This document shows positions 17,925-26,717 of a DNA stretch of 47,644 nucleotides, piece by piece. The translations under genes were made by a program, and so were the position numbers. The notes beneath the pieces were generated by a model. It was not told the DNA's origin. It searched no databases and saw nothing but the letters and a program-made list of their open reading frames with translations. The first letter of the stretch is position 1, and every line of letters begins with the position of its first letter. The stretch lies in assembly GCA_944386175.1 (NCBI GenBank), contig CALXAB010000001.1, positions 1 to 47,644 on the forward strand. The letters run 5' to 3'. Source of the DNA: an uncultured Clostridia bacterium. GTDB taxonomy: Bacteria > Bacillota > Clostridia > TANB77 > CAG-508.

Positions 17925-18413
17925 ATGATTGAAAATCAAGCATATTTATTTGGAATATTTGTTATTAATGGAATTTTAATAGGTTTATTATTTGACTTTT
18001 TTAGGATTTTAAGAAAATCTTTTAAAACTAATGATTTTATTACATATGTAGAAGACATAGTATTTTGGATTTTAACAGGAATAATTTTGTTGTATTCAAT
18101 ATTTCTTTTTAATAATGGTGAAATTCGATTATTTATGTTAATAGCAGTATTATTAGGCTTAATTATTTATATGCTTTCAATTAGTAGATATATTATAAAG
18201 GTAAATGTTAAAATAATTAACTTTTTTAAAACAATTATTCTTAAGATTATTAGTATAATATTAATTCCTTTTAAATATATAGTGAAAATATTTAGAAAAA
18301 TATTTTTTAGACCTGTTTCATTTATAATTATCAATGTAAAAAAATTTTCTACAAATTATTTAAAAAAATTCTCTAATAAATTGAAAAATAATAAAAAAAG
18401 TGTAAAAATTTGA
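17925..18413 (+). CDS. yabQ: Sporulation membrane protein YabQ
   Basis: The 162-residue membrane protein has about four hydrophobic segments (residues ~8-25, 43-62, 68-90, and a longer amphipathic stretch 100-125). Its tail is very basic (KKFSTNYLKKFSNKLKNNKK). The N-terminal FGIFVINGILIGLLFDFFRI plus D-I-V-F-W-I is the YabQ family pattern; YabQ is required for spore cortex assembly in B. subtilis. AAAGGAG precedes the ATG. It is translated immediately downstream of yabP and upstream of the divIC-like gene, a conserved order. Confidence 0.88.
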   Translation: MIENQAYLFGIFVINGILIGLLFDFFRILRKSFKTNDFITYVEDIVFWILTGIILLYSIFLFNNGEIRLFMLIAVLLGLIIYMLSISRYIIKVNVKIINFFKTIILKIISIILIPFKYIVKIFRKIFFRPVSFIIINVKKFSTNYLKKFSNKLKNNKKSVKI

Positions 18414-18494
18414 AAATAAAAGAAGGGATTAAGAAAAAAATGTAGAATATATAATTGTAGAATTAATAAATTATATGTATGTATGGAGCGAATG

Positions 18495-18770
18495 ATGAGA
18501 AAATATAGTAAATTAGTAAGAAGATTATTTATAGGTATAATAGGTATTTATGTTATATTTACTTTGGTTAATCAGCAAAAGACATTAAATCAATATGATG
18601 CTGAAAGTGAAAAATTAGCACAACAAATTCAAGAACAAAACAATTATAACAGCGAATTATCTAAACAACAAGAAGATGTTAATTCTTTGGAATTTATAGA
18701 GCAGACAGCTAGAGAAAAATTAGATATGTATTATCCTAATGAGAGAATATATGTAGATAATGGTATGTAA
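18495..18770 (+). CDS. divIC: DivIC/FtsB-like septum formation initiator
   Basis: Small bitopic division protein: short basic cytoplasmic N-terminus, one membrane helix (FIGIIGIYVIFTLV), then a coiled coil rich in Q/E/K (EKLAQQIQEQNNYNSEL). It ends in the conserved FIEQTAREKLDMYYPNE segment. DivIC partners with DivIB and FtsL in the divisome. ATG 18495 is chosen because GGAG (18485-18488) is 6 nt upstream; an in-frame ATG at 18483 has no ribosome binding site. It follows yabPQ as in B. subtilis and is followed by a terminator. Confidence 0.85.
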   Translation: MRKYSKLVRRLFIGIIGIYVIFTLVNQQKTLNQYDAESEKLAQQIQEQNNYNSELSKQQEDVNSLEFIEQTAREKLDMYYPNERIYVDNGM

Positions 18771-18800
18771 TCCTTAGTGTTTATTAAGGATTTTTATTTT
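18769..18800 (+). terminator. Terminator after divIC
   Basis: ATCCTTA (18770-18776) pairs with TAAGGAT (18785-18791) and runs into a T-rich tract. It closes the yabP-yabQ-divIC unit. Confidence 0.8.
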
Positions 18801-18941
18801 GCTAAAAACACTTGTTGAAGAACAATAATGGGCTCTATTGTATAAAAAATAAATTCTACTTTTGTCTTCATACTGGAATTTATTATTTTATTTAAGAGAA
18901 ACGGAAATTTTTATAATTTTCTTTATTTTTCTAACTTTTTG

Positions 18942-18950
18942 TGCTATAAT
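18942..18950 (+). promoter_or_regulatory. Extended -10 promoter upstream of rho
   Basis: TGCTATAAT gives a consensus -10 (18945-18950) with a TG extension. The -35 is poor. About 100 nt of leader separate it from rho, which leaves room for rho autoregulation. Confidence 0.5.
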
Positions 18951-19053
18951 ATTATTGTTACTTTTATTCGTTTTATATTCCCAGTTTAAAATTTAATATA
19001 ATAAAGTAATATAAGTTTAATTTAAATATAATAAAATATCAAGGAGGAAATTA

Positions 19054-20418
19054 ATGTTAAATAAATTAGAAGATATGACACTATTAGACTTGAAAAGTCT
19101 AGCAAAAGAGCATAATATAAAAAATATTTCAAAACTTAAAAAGGAAGAATTAATTACTATTTTAAAACAAATTTTAACTAACCAAGACGATGCTATATTA
19201 CATCCATTGGATGAAAATCATTCAAATAATAAACATGAAACAGAAAAACAATATGACAGCAACGGTGAACCTGTAATTGATTATAAATTGACAAATGAAG
19301 GCGATGAAATAGTTGAAGGAATTTTAGATATATTACCTGATGGATATGGCTTTTTAAGAGGAGATAATTATTTATCTAGTGATAAAGATGTATATGTTTC
19401 AATGGTTCAAATAAGAAGATTTAAGTTAGATAATGGGGATATAGTAAAAGGAATTTCTAGATTTAAAGAAGGGGAAAAATTCCCATCTTTAATATTCGTT
19501 GGGGAAGTAAATGGTGAACATCCTGAAAAAGCAATGAAAAGAAAAAGATTTGATGAACTAATACCAATATTTCCTAATGAAAAGTTAAAATTGGAAACAG
19601 TATCAAATGATTATGCAACTAGAATTATTGATCTAATATCACCAATTGGAAAAGGGCAGAGAGGTATGATAGTTGCTCCACCAAAAGTTGGAAAAACAAC
19701 ACTTCTTAAGAAAATTGCAAATAGCATAAGTACAAATAATCCAGAAGTTGAGTTAATAGTATTATTAATTGATGAAAGACCAGAAGAAGTTACAGATATG
19801 AAACGTTCTATTAAAGGTCAAGTTATACATTCAACATTTGATGAATTACCAGAACATCATGTTAAAGTGGCAGAAATGGTGTTAGAAAGAGCTAAAAGAC
19901 TAATTGAACATGAAAAAGATGTTGTTATATTATTAGATAGTATTACAAGATTAACAAGAGCATATAATTTAGTTATACCATCTTCAGGAAGAACATTATC
20001 AGGAGGAATAGATCCAGCGGCACTACATAAACCAAAAAAATTCTTTGGAGCTGCAAGAAATATAGAAAATGGTGGAAGTTTAACTATATTAGCAACAGCT
20101 TTAATAGATACTGGTAGTAGAATGGATGATGTAATATTTGAAGAATTTAAGGGAACAGGTAACATGGAAGTTCATCTAGATAGAAAACTTTCAGAAAAAA
20201 GAATATTTCCAGCTATTGATATTAATAAATCAGGAACAAGAAGGGAAGACTTATTATTGACTCAGAAAGAAATGGAAACAGTTTTTGCTTTAAGGAAAGC
20301 TTTAAATAGTTTGCCTGTTGCAGATGTTACTGAACAAGTTATTAGTCAAATGACTCAAACAAAAAATAATGATGAATTTATTGATAAAATGGAATTATAT
20401 TTAAGAAGATTTAAATAA
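19054..20418 (+). CDS. rho: Transcription termination factor Rho
   Basis: Hexameric RNA-dependent ATPase/helicase that terminates transcription. The 454-residue product has the Rho N-terminal helical domain ([15 protein letters not shown]), a spacer (~50-80) that is acidic and asparagine-rich, and the cold-shock-like RNA-binding domain with [11 protein letters not shown]. The ATPase domain has [20 protein letters not shown] (Walker A), [16 protein letters not shown] (Walker B), the Q-loop/R-loop region [11 protein letters not shown] and [18 protein letters not shown]. The RNA-binding motif and Walker boxes look intact. CAAGGAGG precedes ATG 19054. A weak terminator follows (AGAAGA/TCTTCT, 20478-20508). 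Confidence 0.97.
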   Translation: MLNKLEDMTLLDLKSLAKEHNIKNISKLKKEELITILKQILTNQDDAILHPLDENHSNNKHETEKQYDSNGEPVIDYKLTNEGDEIVEGILDILPDGYGFLRGDNYLSSDKDVYVSMVQIRRFKLDNGDIVKGISRFKEGEKFPSLIFVGEVNGEHPEKAMKRKRFDELIPIFPNEKLKLETVSNDYATRIIDLISPIGKGQRGMIVAPPKVGKTTLLKKIANSISTNNPEVELIVLLIDERPEEVTDMKRSIKGQVIHSTFDELPEHHVKVAEMVLERAKRLIEHEKDVVILLDSITRLTRAYNLVIPSSGRTLSGGIDPAALHKPKKFFGAARNIENGGSLTILATALIDTGSRMDDVIFEEFKGTGNMEVHLDRKLSEKRIFPAIDINKSGTRREDLLLTQKEMETVFALRKALNSLPVADVTEQVISQMTQTKNNDEFIDKMELYLRRFK

Positions 20419-20477
20419 TTGCTTATTTTTTTATTTTAATATGTTTAATTATTTAATATTATATAAGTTAAGTAGGG

Positions 20478-20508
20478 AGAAGATGTATTAGTTTTCTTCT
20501 ATTTTTTA
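20478..20508 (+). terminator. Weak terminator after rho
   Basis: AGAAGA (20478-20483) pairs with TCTTCT (20495-20500), followed by A and six T. Confidence 0.5.
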
Positions 20509-20694
20509 TATAATATAACATAATAAAGCTTTTGCTATTTTTTTGCTTTTAAAATCTCTTTTAACAAAATAAAATGTAAAAGGTATATAATAATATAATT
20601 TTTATTTATTTTACATAATTTTAGCCATAATTTTCTAATTTGACAAAAATTGATTTACTACATAGTAAAACATTTAAGTAAATAGCAAAAAGAA

Positions 20695-20732
20695 AAAGAC
20701 CAGGTAAAGTTTGACGGCTTCCTGGTCTTTTC
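20695..20732. terminator. Bidirectional terminator-like hairpin in the rho-comB gap
   Basis: AAAGACCAGG pairs with CCTGGTCTTT, a 10-bp stem with a 16-nt loop and A/T tracts on both sides. It is the most GC-rich structure in the gap. TTGACA at 20640-20645 upstream could begin a very short transcript, but its -10 is poor. No gene is seen between rho and 20825. Confidence 0.6.
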
Positions 20733-20824
20733 TAGTTCATCCACAAATTGTAATTTGCTTGCTAGCTAAATATATATTAGCACATAATTTATTATATGTC
20801 AAATTTTATATAACATTGCACAAA

Positions 20825-21917
20825 ATCAAAGTTTTGTGCAATTAGGTATAGGGGTAAAATATAAGACATCCTTTACAGATGTCCTTTACAAGCCTTGCTA
20901 TTACTAGCTTTTAGCTTTCTATATGGTTTTATTTAGCTGTTTTTTATTCATTGAACTATGATTATATTCATTATTTATTATTATTTTTCTATTTGTATTA
21001 CTATATTATATAACTTCAAAATTTTTTATTTTAATTTTGTATCTTAATATATTTTTCTTTTGTTTTTATCATTTTTATTTCCATACTAATATAAGTTATA
21101 TTTTTTATCATATAACTTGTTATCTTTTATAAAAAAATCGCTTAAAATCGATTCTCGTGCGTCGCTTTTTTGGCACTTTTTTGCCTAAACTATACTTATA
21201 TCAATACTTTGGTAATTTCACTGATTTTATATAAAAATCTTTGTTTTTTAGCTTTTATAAATTTTTATATAATCATATTATATAGTTATAATTTTTTATA
21301 TAATCTAAATCAAATAATTTAATTGCTATAAATATTCTAACTATGATTATATGATATTTTAATATATGAGAAATTATATTACTTAATATCTAAAATGGCT
21401 TAAAAACGATTTTCAGGCTTTATAAATTAATAATTTATAATTTTATAATTATATTTAATTTTATATAAAATTTTTATAAACAAAATAGATTTCCATATTA
21501 ATTTTTAGCAAATGACAAATGTTTGGTTTTAAAATATAATTTTATAAATTTAAAACTTTGCACAAAATTATTTTTGGAATTTTATAAATTATAAATTTTA
21601 ATTTTATTTTTTAATTAATAATTTTTTATATAATTATATTTTTGTTCTAATTTTAAACTTTTCAAATTTTCCTTTTATAAATAATTAAGAAATATTATTT
21701 TGTATATATAAGTAAATTTATTTTATATTAATCTATTTTGTTATATGTAATTTTAGGGTTATCCCCCCTACTCTACTATTTCTAGGATAAATAAAAACAG
21801 AATATATGAAAAAATATACTCTGTTTAAATCCCCATACTTTGAGTAGAGGTTTTCTAAATTTTATATAGTATACTTATTTTTAATATTACTGTCAATTTT
21901 TTATAAATTGTAATTTT
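20825..21917. repeat. Direct repeat copy 1 (~1.09 kb, non-coding)
   Basis: This very AT-rich stretch is repeated in the same orientation at 24036-24967. Shared landmarks are TTTTGTGCAAT, the CTTTACAGAT box, TTTTTTATCATATAACTTG (21101 here), CTTAAAATCGATTCTCGTGC, CAAATG with flanking AT runs, and TTAGGGTTATCCCCCCTACT. Copy 1 carries ~200 extra nt between about 20897 and 21100. It ends with an AACAGA/TCTGTT hairpin. No ORF or RNA gene is recognisable. It lies just past the 3' end of the minus-strand comB-like gene. Confidence 0.85.
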
Positions 21918-21953
21918 TAAGTAACAATGTTTTTTTATTTTTTTATAATATAT

Positions 21954-22640
21954 TTATGTATTTACTTTTTCCATATATAAATTTCCTTCTTCATCTTTTT
22001 TTACTTTTAATACAAAGTTAAATTTATTAATTTCTGTGCACAAATAAAAATCTCTTTCAGGAAAGTCTTTTTGTTTTAATTTATCAAAAAATTTAGAACC
22101 ACTAGTTATTTTTAATTTTTCTATTTCTTCTTCTATATTATTTAATGGAACATTTTCTAATAAGCCTTTTATATATTTGGCACACAATACATCTTCATCA
22201 AATGGATGTTCCTCTTGTCTGCATAAAGTTAATAACGAAACATGATCTATTTTATTTTGCATAATATATTTTACTATTGCTTGTGCATTTACTAGACTAC
22301 CAGTTATGATTTCTTTAGCATTTACAGATTTTACAATCCCTTGAGTTCCACAGCTCGTTGTATGTATGACTGTTTTATTTGAAAAATCAACTTTTTCAAT
22401 TTGTGAAGGAGAATTACCATAATCAAATCTTGGCAATATTATTCCATTTCTTTCTCCTATTAAAATATAATTATTATCTTTATTTTTATAATTGTATGCA
22501 ATTTGGACATCACTGACTGGGATTAGTTTTTTTGCACCATTATTTATTAAATATGGCTCTACAGTAAAAGCTCTAAATACATCTATAACTACCGCTAATC
22601 CCATTGCAAGTTTTGCATCGTTTACTATTTTTATATTCAA
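21954..22640 (-). CDS. ComB-like 2-phosphosulfolactate phosphatase family protein
   Basis: The 228-residue product matches the ComB family (PF04029), Mg-dependent phosphatases that hydrolyse 2-phosphosulfolactate in coenzyme M synthesis but occur widely in bacteria with unknown substrates. Visible motifs are VVIDVFRAFTV near residue 20, GERNG and FDYGNSPSQI near 80-95, and HTTSCGTQGIV near 110. A T-rich start region with AGGAGGAAAATAA precedes a TTG start at 22640. It sits 12 nt downstream of the NUDIX gene in an apparent operon with the ToxN-like gene, all between the two direct repeats. A coenzyme M role is unlikely in this setting; the actual substrate is unknown. Confidence 0.8.
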   Translation of the reverse strand: MNIKIVNDAKLAMGLAVVIDVFRAFTVEPYLINNGAKKLIPVSDVQIAYNYKNKDNNYILIGERNGIILPRFDYGNSPSQIEKVDFSNKTVIHTTSCGTQGIVKSVNAKEIITGSLVNAQAIVKYIMQNKIDHVSLLTLCRQEEHPFDEDVLCAKYIKGLLENVPLNNIEEEIEKLKITSGSKFFDKLKQKDFPERDFYLCTEINKFNFVLKVKKDEEGNLYMEKVNT

Positions 22641-22652
22641 ATTATTTTCCTC

Positions 22653-23162
22653 CTATAATTTTTCTATATCATTATTATAAAAAATTGTTTCTTCAAAATT
22701 TTCAAAAGTACATTCATTGTTTTTTATCATTGTTTTAAATTCATTTAAACTTACATATTTACAATTTATTACTTCCCCATCATTGTATTTTAAGGAATCT
22801 AAAGGGATATCTTTTCTTAGTATATAGATATCTCTAAATTTATTTTTCCTTTTAAGAATTTTTATTAATTTTAATTCATCAATTTCAGCAGATACTCCAA
22901 TTTCTTCTTGTAATTCTCGCCTGATTCCTTCAATACTTTTTTCTCCAGCTTTTAATCCACCATGCGTTTCTTCCCATTTACCACCACGATTTTTTTTAAA
23001 ACTTCTTTGAGTTAATAATATTTGATTATATAAATTAATAATAAAGCAATGCACTGTTATTATATATTCATTATTATTTAAAATATTTATATCACTTCTA
23101 TTTATTATTTTACCAGTTTTGTTTCTGTCTTTATCATACACATCCACCAATTCTTCTTTCAA
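22653..23162 (-). CDS. NUDIX hydrolase (IPP-isomerase/YfcD-like)
   Basis: The 169-residue product shows a complete NUDIX box, GGLKAGEKSIEGIRRELQEE then IGV, giving the GX5EX7REUXEEXGU metal-binding pattern. The N-terminus ELVDVYDKDRNKTGKI and VHCFIINLYNQILLTQRS resemble the YfcD/isopentenyl-diphosphate isomerase-like branch. Members hydrolyse nucleoside-diphosphate derivatives; the substrate cannot be read from sequence. The start is TTG 23162 behind GGGAGG. It follows the ToxN-like gene by 21 nt and precedes the ComB-like gene by 12 nt, so it may be cargo of the toxin-antitoxin locus. Confidence 0.85.
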   Translation of the reverse strand: MKEELVDVYDKDRNKTGKIINRSDINILNNNEYIITVHCFIINLYNQILLTQRSFKKNRGGKWEETHGGLKAGEKSIEGIRRELQEEIGVSAEIDELKLIKILKRKNKFRDIYILRKDIPLDSLKYNDGEVINCKYVSLNEFKTMIKNNECTFENFEETIFYNNDIEKL

Positions 23163-23183
23163 ACTATTCCTCCCTACAAATTA

Positions 23184-23693
23184 CTATTTTATTTTATTAT
23201 ACTCTAAACATTTTTCTTCTAATAATTTAAAATTACAACATCTTGATTCCATATTATCTGGTAGTTTTCCACTATTATATAATTGATATAATTTAAAAGA
23301 TTTATTTTTTACTTGACGGTAATGAGCATTCAACCAGTCTAATTGCTCTCTTAATAACTTTTGATACTTCAATTCTGCTATGGTCAATGTTTCTTTATTT
23401 AAATCTACTAAAGTATAATTTTTATCTGTTACAGGTATCATATTATTAAAATTAACAGCACCTAATTCTCCATCTTTTATCTTGAAAAAGTCTATCATGT
23501 TTTTCATTCTTTTATGTTTAGTTTTTGGACTAGATAAGGGAGCAAAATATTTACAAGTTTCTATTTCAAATAATATACCTATAAATGGTCTTAATTCTTT
23601 TTCATGTTTGTTATAAGCTACTTTATTATCAAATTGTCTCAAATAATCACAATAATCTGAATCAACTCTGACTATCTCTAAATTTAATATCAT
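23184..23693 (-). CDS. Type III toxin, ToxN/AbiQ family endoribonuclease
   Basis: The 169-residue product matches ToxN/AbiQ (PF13958-like) toxins: DSDYCDYLRQFDNKVAYN, RPFIGILFEIETCKYFAPLS, SPKTKHKRM, GELGAVNFNNMIPV, and the C-terminal FKLLEEKCLEYNK. Characterised members are sequence-specific RNases held inactive by a tandem-repeat RNA antitoxin and act in abortive phage defence or plasmid maintenance. GGAGG precedes ATG 23693. Directly upstream lie a terminator (23763-23797) and three 35-nt repeats (23799-23903), the diagnostic type III architecture in which read-through past the terminator yields little toxin. It is followed by NUDIX and ComB-like genes. The subtype is nearer ToxN/AbiQ than TenpN or CptN, from memory. 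Confidence 0.9.
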   Translation of the reverse strand: MILNLEIVRVDSDYCDYLRQFDNKVAYNKHEKELRPFIGILFEIETCKYFAPLSSPKTKHKRMKNMIDFFKIKDGELGAVNFNNMIPVTDKNYTLVDLNKETLTIAELKYQKLLREQLDWLNAHYRQVKNKSFKLYQLYNSGKLPDNMESRCCNFKLLEEKCLEYNKIK

Positions 23694-23762
23694 TATATCT
23701 GCCTCCTTAGATTTAGTCTATTATATATTATTTTTGAAAAAAACGCAATTAAGAATTGTAGC

Positions 23763-23797
23763 AAAAAATTAAAGATTAGAGCCTAAACTCTAATCTT
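23763..23797 (-). terminator. Terminator between antitoxin RNA and toxN-like gene
   Basis: On the minus strand AAGATTAGAG pairs with CTCTAATCTT around a 6-nt loop, followed by TAATTTTTT. Its position between the repeats and the toxin gene matches type III loci, where it keeps antitoxin RNA in excess. Confidence 0.88.
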
Positions 23798-23798
23798 C

Positions 23799-23903
23799 TT
23801 TTTTAAATTCCAACTTATGGCTGGATACACCGCTTTTTTAAGTTCCATTTATTGGCTGGATTCACCGCTTTTTTAAGTTCCATTTATTGGCTGGATTCAC
23901 CAA
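23799..23903 (-). repeat. Three 35-nt tandem repeats of antitoxin RNA
   Basis: Units at 23799-23833, 23834-23868 and 23869-23903. The last two are identical except for the final few bases; the first differs at several positions (CAACTTATGG for CATTTATTGG, TACACC for TTCACC). On the minus strand each reads GGTGAATCCAGCCAATAAAT, then GGAACTTAAAAAA. Confidence 0.95.
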
Positions 23904-24035
23904 CTTTTTAGCTATTTTGTATAGCAATAATATTATATGCAATTTTATAAATTTATTGCTTACTGTACTTTAAATATATCATATTATTGTAAAATAATCA
24001 ATATTTTTTTAAAATTTCATAAAAAACGCTCGATT

Positions 24036-24967
24036 ATCAAAGTTTTGTGCAATAAGGCATAGGGGCAAAATAATAGACACCTTTTACAGATATCCTTTAT
24101 AAGTCTTGTTTTTTATCATATAACTTGTTACCTTTTATAAAAAAATCGCTTAAAATTGATTTTAGCCGTTTTCTCTAAAATAGTCCTATTTTTTGGACAA
24201 CAAACTATATGTCTAAAAAATAAAAACGGCTTAAAATCGATTCTCGTGCGTTGATTTTTGGCACTTTTTTGCTTAAACTACACTTATATCAATACTTTGA
24301 CAATTTCACTAATTTTATATAAAAATCTTTTGTTTTTTAGTTTTTTTAAATTTTTATATAATTATATATTATATAATTGTAATTATTTATAGCTTTATCT
24401 CAATAATTCAATTATTATTAATATTCCAATTAAGATTATATTATATTTTAATATGTAATTTTATTACTTAATATTAAAAATGGCTTAAAAACGATTTTTA
24501 GGCTTTATAAATTAATAATTTATAATTTTATAATTACATTTAATTTTATATAAAATATTCATAAACAAAACAGATTTTAGTATTAATTTTTAGCAAATAA
24601 CAAATGTTCGTTTTTGAAATATGATTTTATAAATTTAAAACTTTGCACAAAATTATTTTTGGAATTTTTATAAATTTTAATTTTATTTTTTAATTAATAA
24701 TTTTTTATATAATTATATTTTTTGCTCTAATTTTAAACTTTTCAAATTTTCCTTTTATAAATAATTAAGAAATATTATTTTGTATATATAAGTAAATTTA
24801 TTTTATATTAATCTATTTTGTTATATGTAATTTTAGGGTTATCCCCCCTACTCCACTGTTTCTAGGATAAATAAAAAAACAGAATATACGCCAAAAAATA
24901 TATTCTGTTTTATTTAAATCTCCCTACTTTTTATATTATTGTCAATCCTTTTTATAAATTGTAATTT
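24036..24967. repeat. Direct repeat copy 2 (~0.93 kb, non-coding)
   Basis: Same orientation and landmarks as 20825-21917. Relative to copy 1 it lacks the ~200-nt stretch and carries a ~70-nt insertion (about 24163-24230) that is itself a fold-back (GCCGTTTT...AAAACGGC) flanked by duplicated CTTAAAAT-GATT sequence. Near its end AACAGAATATA pairs with TATATTCTGTT (about 24889-24911) followed by T residues, a terminator for the minus-strand flavodoxin gene. No ORF is seen. Confidence 0.85.
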
Positions 24968-24977
24968 CTCGAGATGA

Positions 24978-25658
24978 TTATAGTTCTAATTCTTCAATCC
25001 ATTTTGTTATTTCATCTTTTGTTACAGAACTATTAAATCTTCTGCCTTTTAACCAATTTATATTACTACTGTATTTCTTTAAATCACTTTCACTTTGTGA
25101 TATTCCAGTTGAGCCTGAAGTACAAAATGGAATTACTGTTTTTCCATTAAAATTATAACTATCTAATAAACTCAAAATAATTTTAGGTGCTGTACCCCAC
25201 CAAATAGGATAACCCAAATAAATCGTATCATAATCATCTATATTTATTGTATTTTCAATTTCTGGTCTAGCATTTTCATTATTCTGCTCTTGATTTGCTC
25301 TACAATTATCATTGTTATAACTTAAATCTTCGCTAGTATATTTTTCTTTTGGTATTATTTCAATTATATCACTATCTATTGCTTGGCTAATAGTTTCTGC
25401 AACATTTTTTGTAGTTCCAGTTGCTGAAAAATATATAACGGCACTTCTTGCTGTTGTTTCTGTATTATTGTCCATATTCTTACTCTCATTTTCTATAACT
25501 TGTAAATTTTGATTATTCATATTACTAGATTCTCTATTACTATTTTGTTCATTTGTATTTAAAGTGTTTGTGTTATTATTTTGTAAAAATACTACTGCAA
25601 CTATTCCTAATATTATAATAAGAATTATTATAATTACGATTATTATTTTTTTATCCAT
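24978..25658 (-). CDS. Membrane-anchored flavodoxin-like protein
   Basis: The 226-residue product has an Ile-rich N-terminal membrane helix (residues ~5-26), an Asn/Ser/Glu-rich linker (~28-70), then a flavodoxin domain (Flavodoxin_4-like). The FMN phosphate loop is YFSATGTTKNVAE (~77-89), followed by LGYPIWWGTAPKI and PFCTSGSTGIS for isoalloxazine contacts. It has no cysteine-containing lipobox, so anchoring is by the helix; the domain would face outside if the N-terminus is cytoplasmic. It ends the operon 79-aa gene/hydrolase/flavodoxin controlled from 26978-27031. Closely similar in layout to the cytoplasmic flavodoxin at 31518-32000. AGAGG precedes ATG 25658. Confidence 0.85.
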   Translation of the reverse strand: MDKKIIIVIIIILIIILGIVAVVFLQNNNTNTLNTNEQNSNRESSNMNNQNLQVIENESKNMDNNTETTARSAVIYFSATGTTKNVAETISQAIDSDIIEIIPKEKYTSEDLSYNNDNCRANQEQNNENARPEIENTINIDDYDTIYLGYPIWWGTAPKIILSLLDSYNFNGKTVIPFCTSGSTGISQSESDLKKYSSNINWLKGRRFNSSVTKDEITKWIEELEL

Positions 25659-25693
25659 AATATACCTCTTTTCTTTTATTTTTAATGCAAATA

Positions 25694-26686
25694 CTAAATT
25701 GAAAGATTTGTTCTGAAAAATTCTACTATTTTATCAAATGGAATTACATCTAAATTATCATATAAATCTGTATGAACTGCATTTGGAATAATCATAAGTT
25801 CTTTATTATCTGTGTATTTACTATCTTTTATCATATCCTTATAAGCATCTTTACTAAAATAACAAGAATGAGCCTTTTCTCCATGTAACATTAAAACACT
25901 ACTACGTATTTCGTTTGAGTATTTTAATATAGGTTGATTTATAAATGACATACAACCAATTTTATTCCAACCCTCATTAGAGTTTAAACTTCTTTTATGA
26001 TATGCTCTTCCTTTATAATACTCACTATAATCTTTTACATAAAAAGGTACATCTTCTGGAACTGGTAATTCCAAACATCCTCCTGCTCTTTCATAAGAGC
26101 CTGTTTTATAATCTATTGTTCTTTGTTCATTTAATGTTTTTTTGTTATTATATCTTGCTTCTTCATTATTTTCTTCATCAAAATAACCATTTGCATTTAT
26201 TCTTGACATATCATACATAGTTGATGTAACTGTTGCTTTTATTCTTGTGTCTAGTGCTGCTACATTTAAAGCCATTCCTCCCCATCCACAAATTCCTATA
26301 ATTCCTATTTTTTCTGGATCTACATTATCTTGTACTGATAAAAAATCTACTGCTGCTTGGAAATCTTCTGTGTTAATATCTGGACTTGCCATATTTCTTG
26401 GAGCCCCAAGGCTTTCTCCTGTAAATGATGGATCAAATGCTATGCTTAAAAATCCTCTTTCTGCCATTGTTTGTGCATATAAACCACTACATTGTTCTTT
26501 TACTGCCCCAAATGGTCCAGCAACTGCTATTGCTGGTAACTTATTTTTTATATTCTTTGGTTCATATAAATCTGCTACTAATGTTATTCCATAACGATTA
26601 CGAAAAGTTACCTTTCTAGACTCAACTTTTTCACTTTTAGGAAATGTCTTATCCCATTCTTGTGTTAAATTTAATTTTTCTTCCAT
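25694..26686 (-). CDS. Alpha/beta hydrolase, dienelactone-hydrolase-like
   Basis: The 330-residue cytoplasmic protein matches the DLH-like alpha/beta hydrolases often found beside flavodoxins and LysR regulators. The nucleophile elbow reads IGIIGICGWGGMALN, with Cys in place of the usual Ser as seen in dienelactone hydrolases. MLHGEKAHS supplies the acid region and PNAVHTDLYD the catalytic His. The family's typical VTSTMYDMSR segment is present. No signal peptide. AAGAAGG precedes ATG 26686. Substrate unknown; a role in detoxification or redox stress is inferred from neighbours. Confidence 0.85.
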   Translation of the reverse strand: MEEKLNLTQEWDKTFPKSEKVESRKVTFRNRYGITLVADLYEPKNIKNKLPAIAVAGPFGAVKEQCSGLYAQTMAERGFLSIAFDPSFTGESLGAPRNMASPDINTEDFQAAVDFLSVQDNVDPEKIGIIGICGWGGMALNVAALDTRIKATVTSTMYDMSRINANGYFDEENNEEARYNNKKTLNEQRTIDYKTGSYERAGGCLELPVPEDVPFYVKDYSEYYKGRAYHKRSLNSNEGWNKIGCMSFINQPILKYSNEIRSSVLMLHGEKAHSCYFSKDAYKDMIKDSKYTDNKELMIIPNAVHTDLYDNLDVIPFDKIVEFFRTNLSI

Positions 26687-26717
26687 AAATATACCTTCTT
26701 TCTTTTTATATTATTAA

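Larger units (their letters stand above)
23763..23924 (-). ncRNA. Type III antitoxin RNA (ToxI-like)
   Basis: Predicted minus-strand RNA from about 23924 to the terminator. It contains three tandem 35-nt units, each expected to be cut out by the ToxN-like RNase and to fold as a pseudoknot that inhibits it. A TATAAT -10 box on the minus strand lies at 23932-23937; no good -35 is seen. The 35-nt period is like that described for the lactococcal AbiQ antitoxin and near the 36 nt of ToxI. Boundaries are approximate. Confidence 0.82.

Noticed and set aside
20825-21917. Large structured ncRNA of a known ornate class in the direct repeat
   Set aside because: The sequence is almost all A/T with few stable helices; no motif of a known class was recognised, so it is listed only as a repeat.
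23799-23903. CRISPR array
   Set aside because: The 35-nt units are contiguous with no spacers and lie upstream of a ToxN-like gene with a terminator between; they fit an antitoxin RNA.
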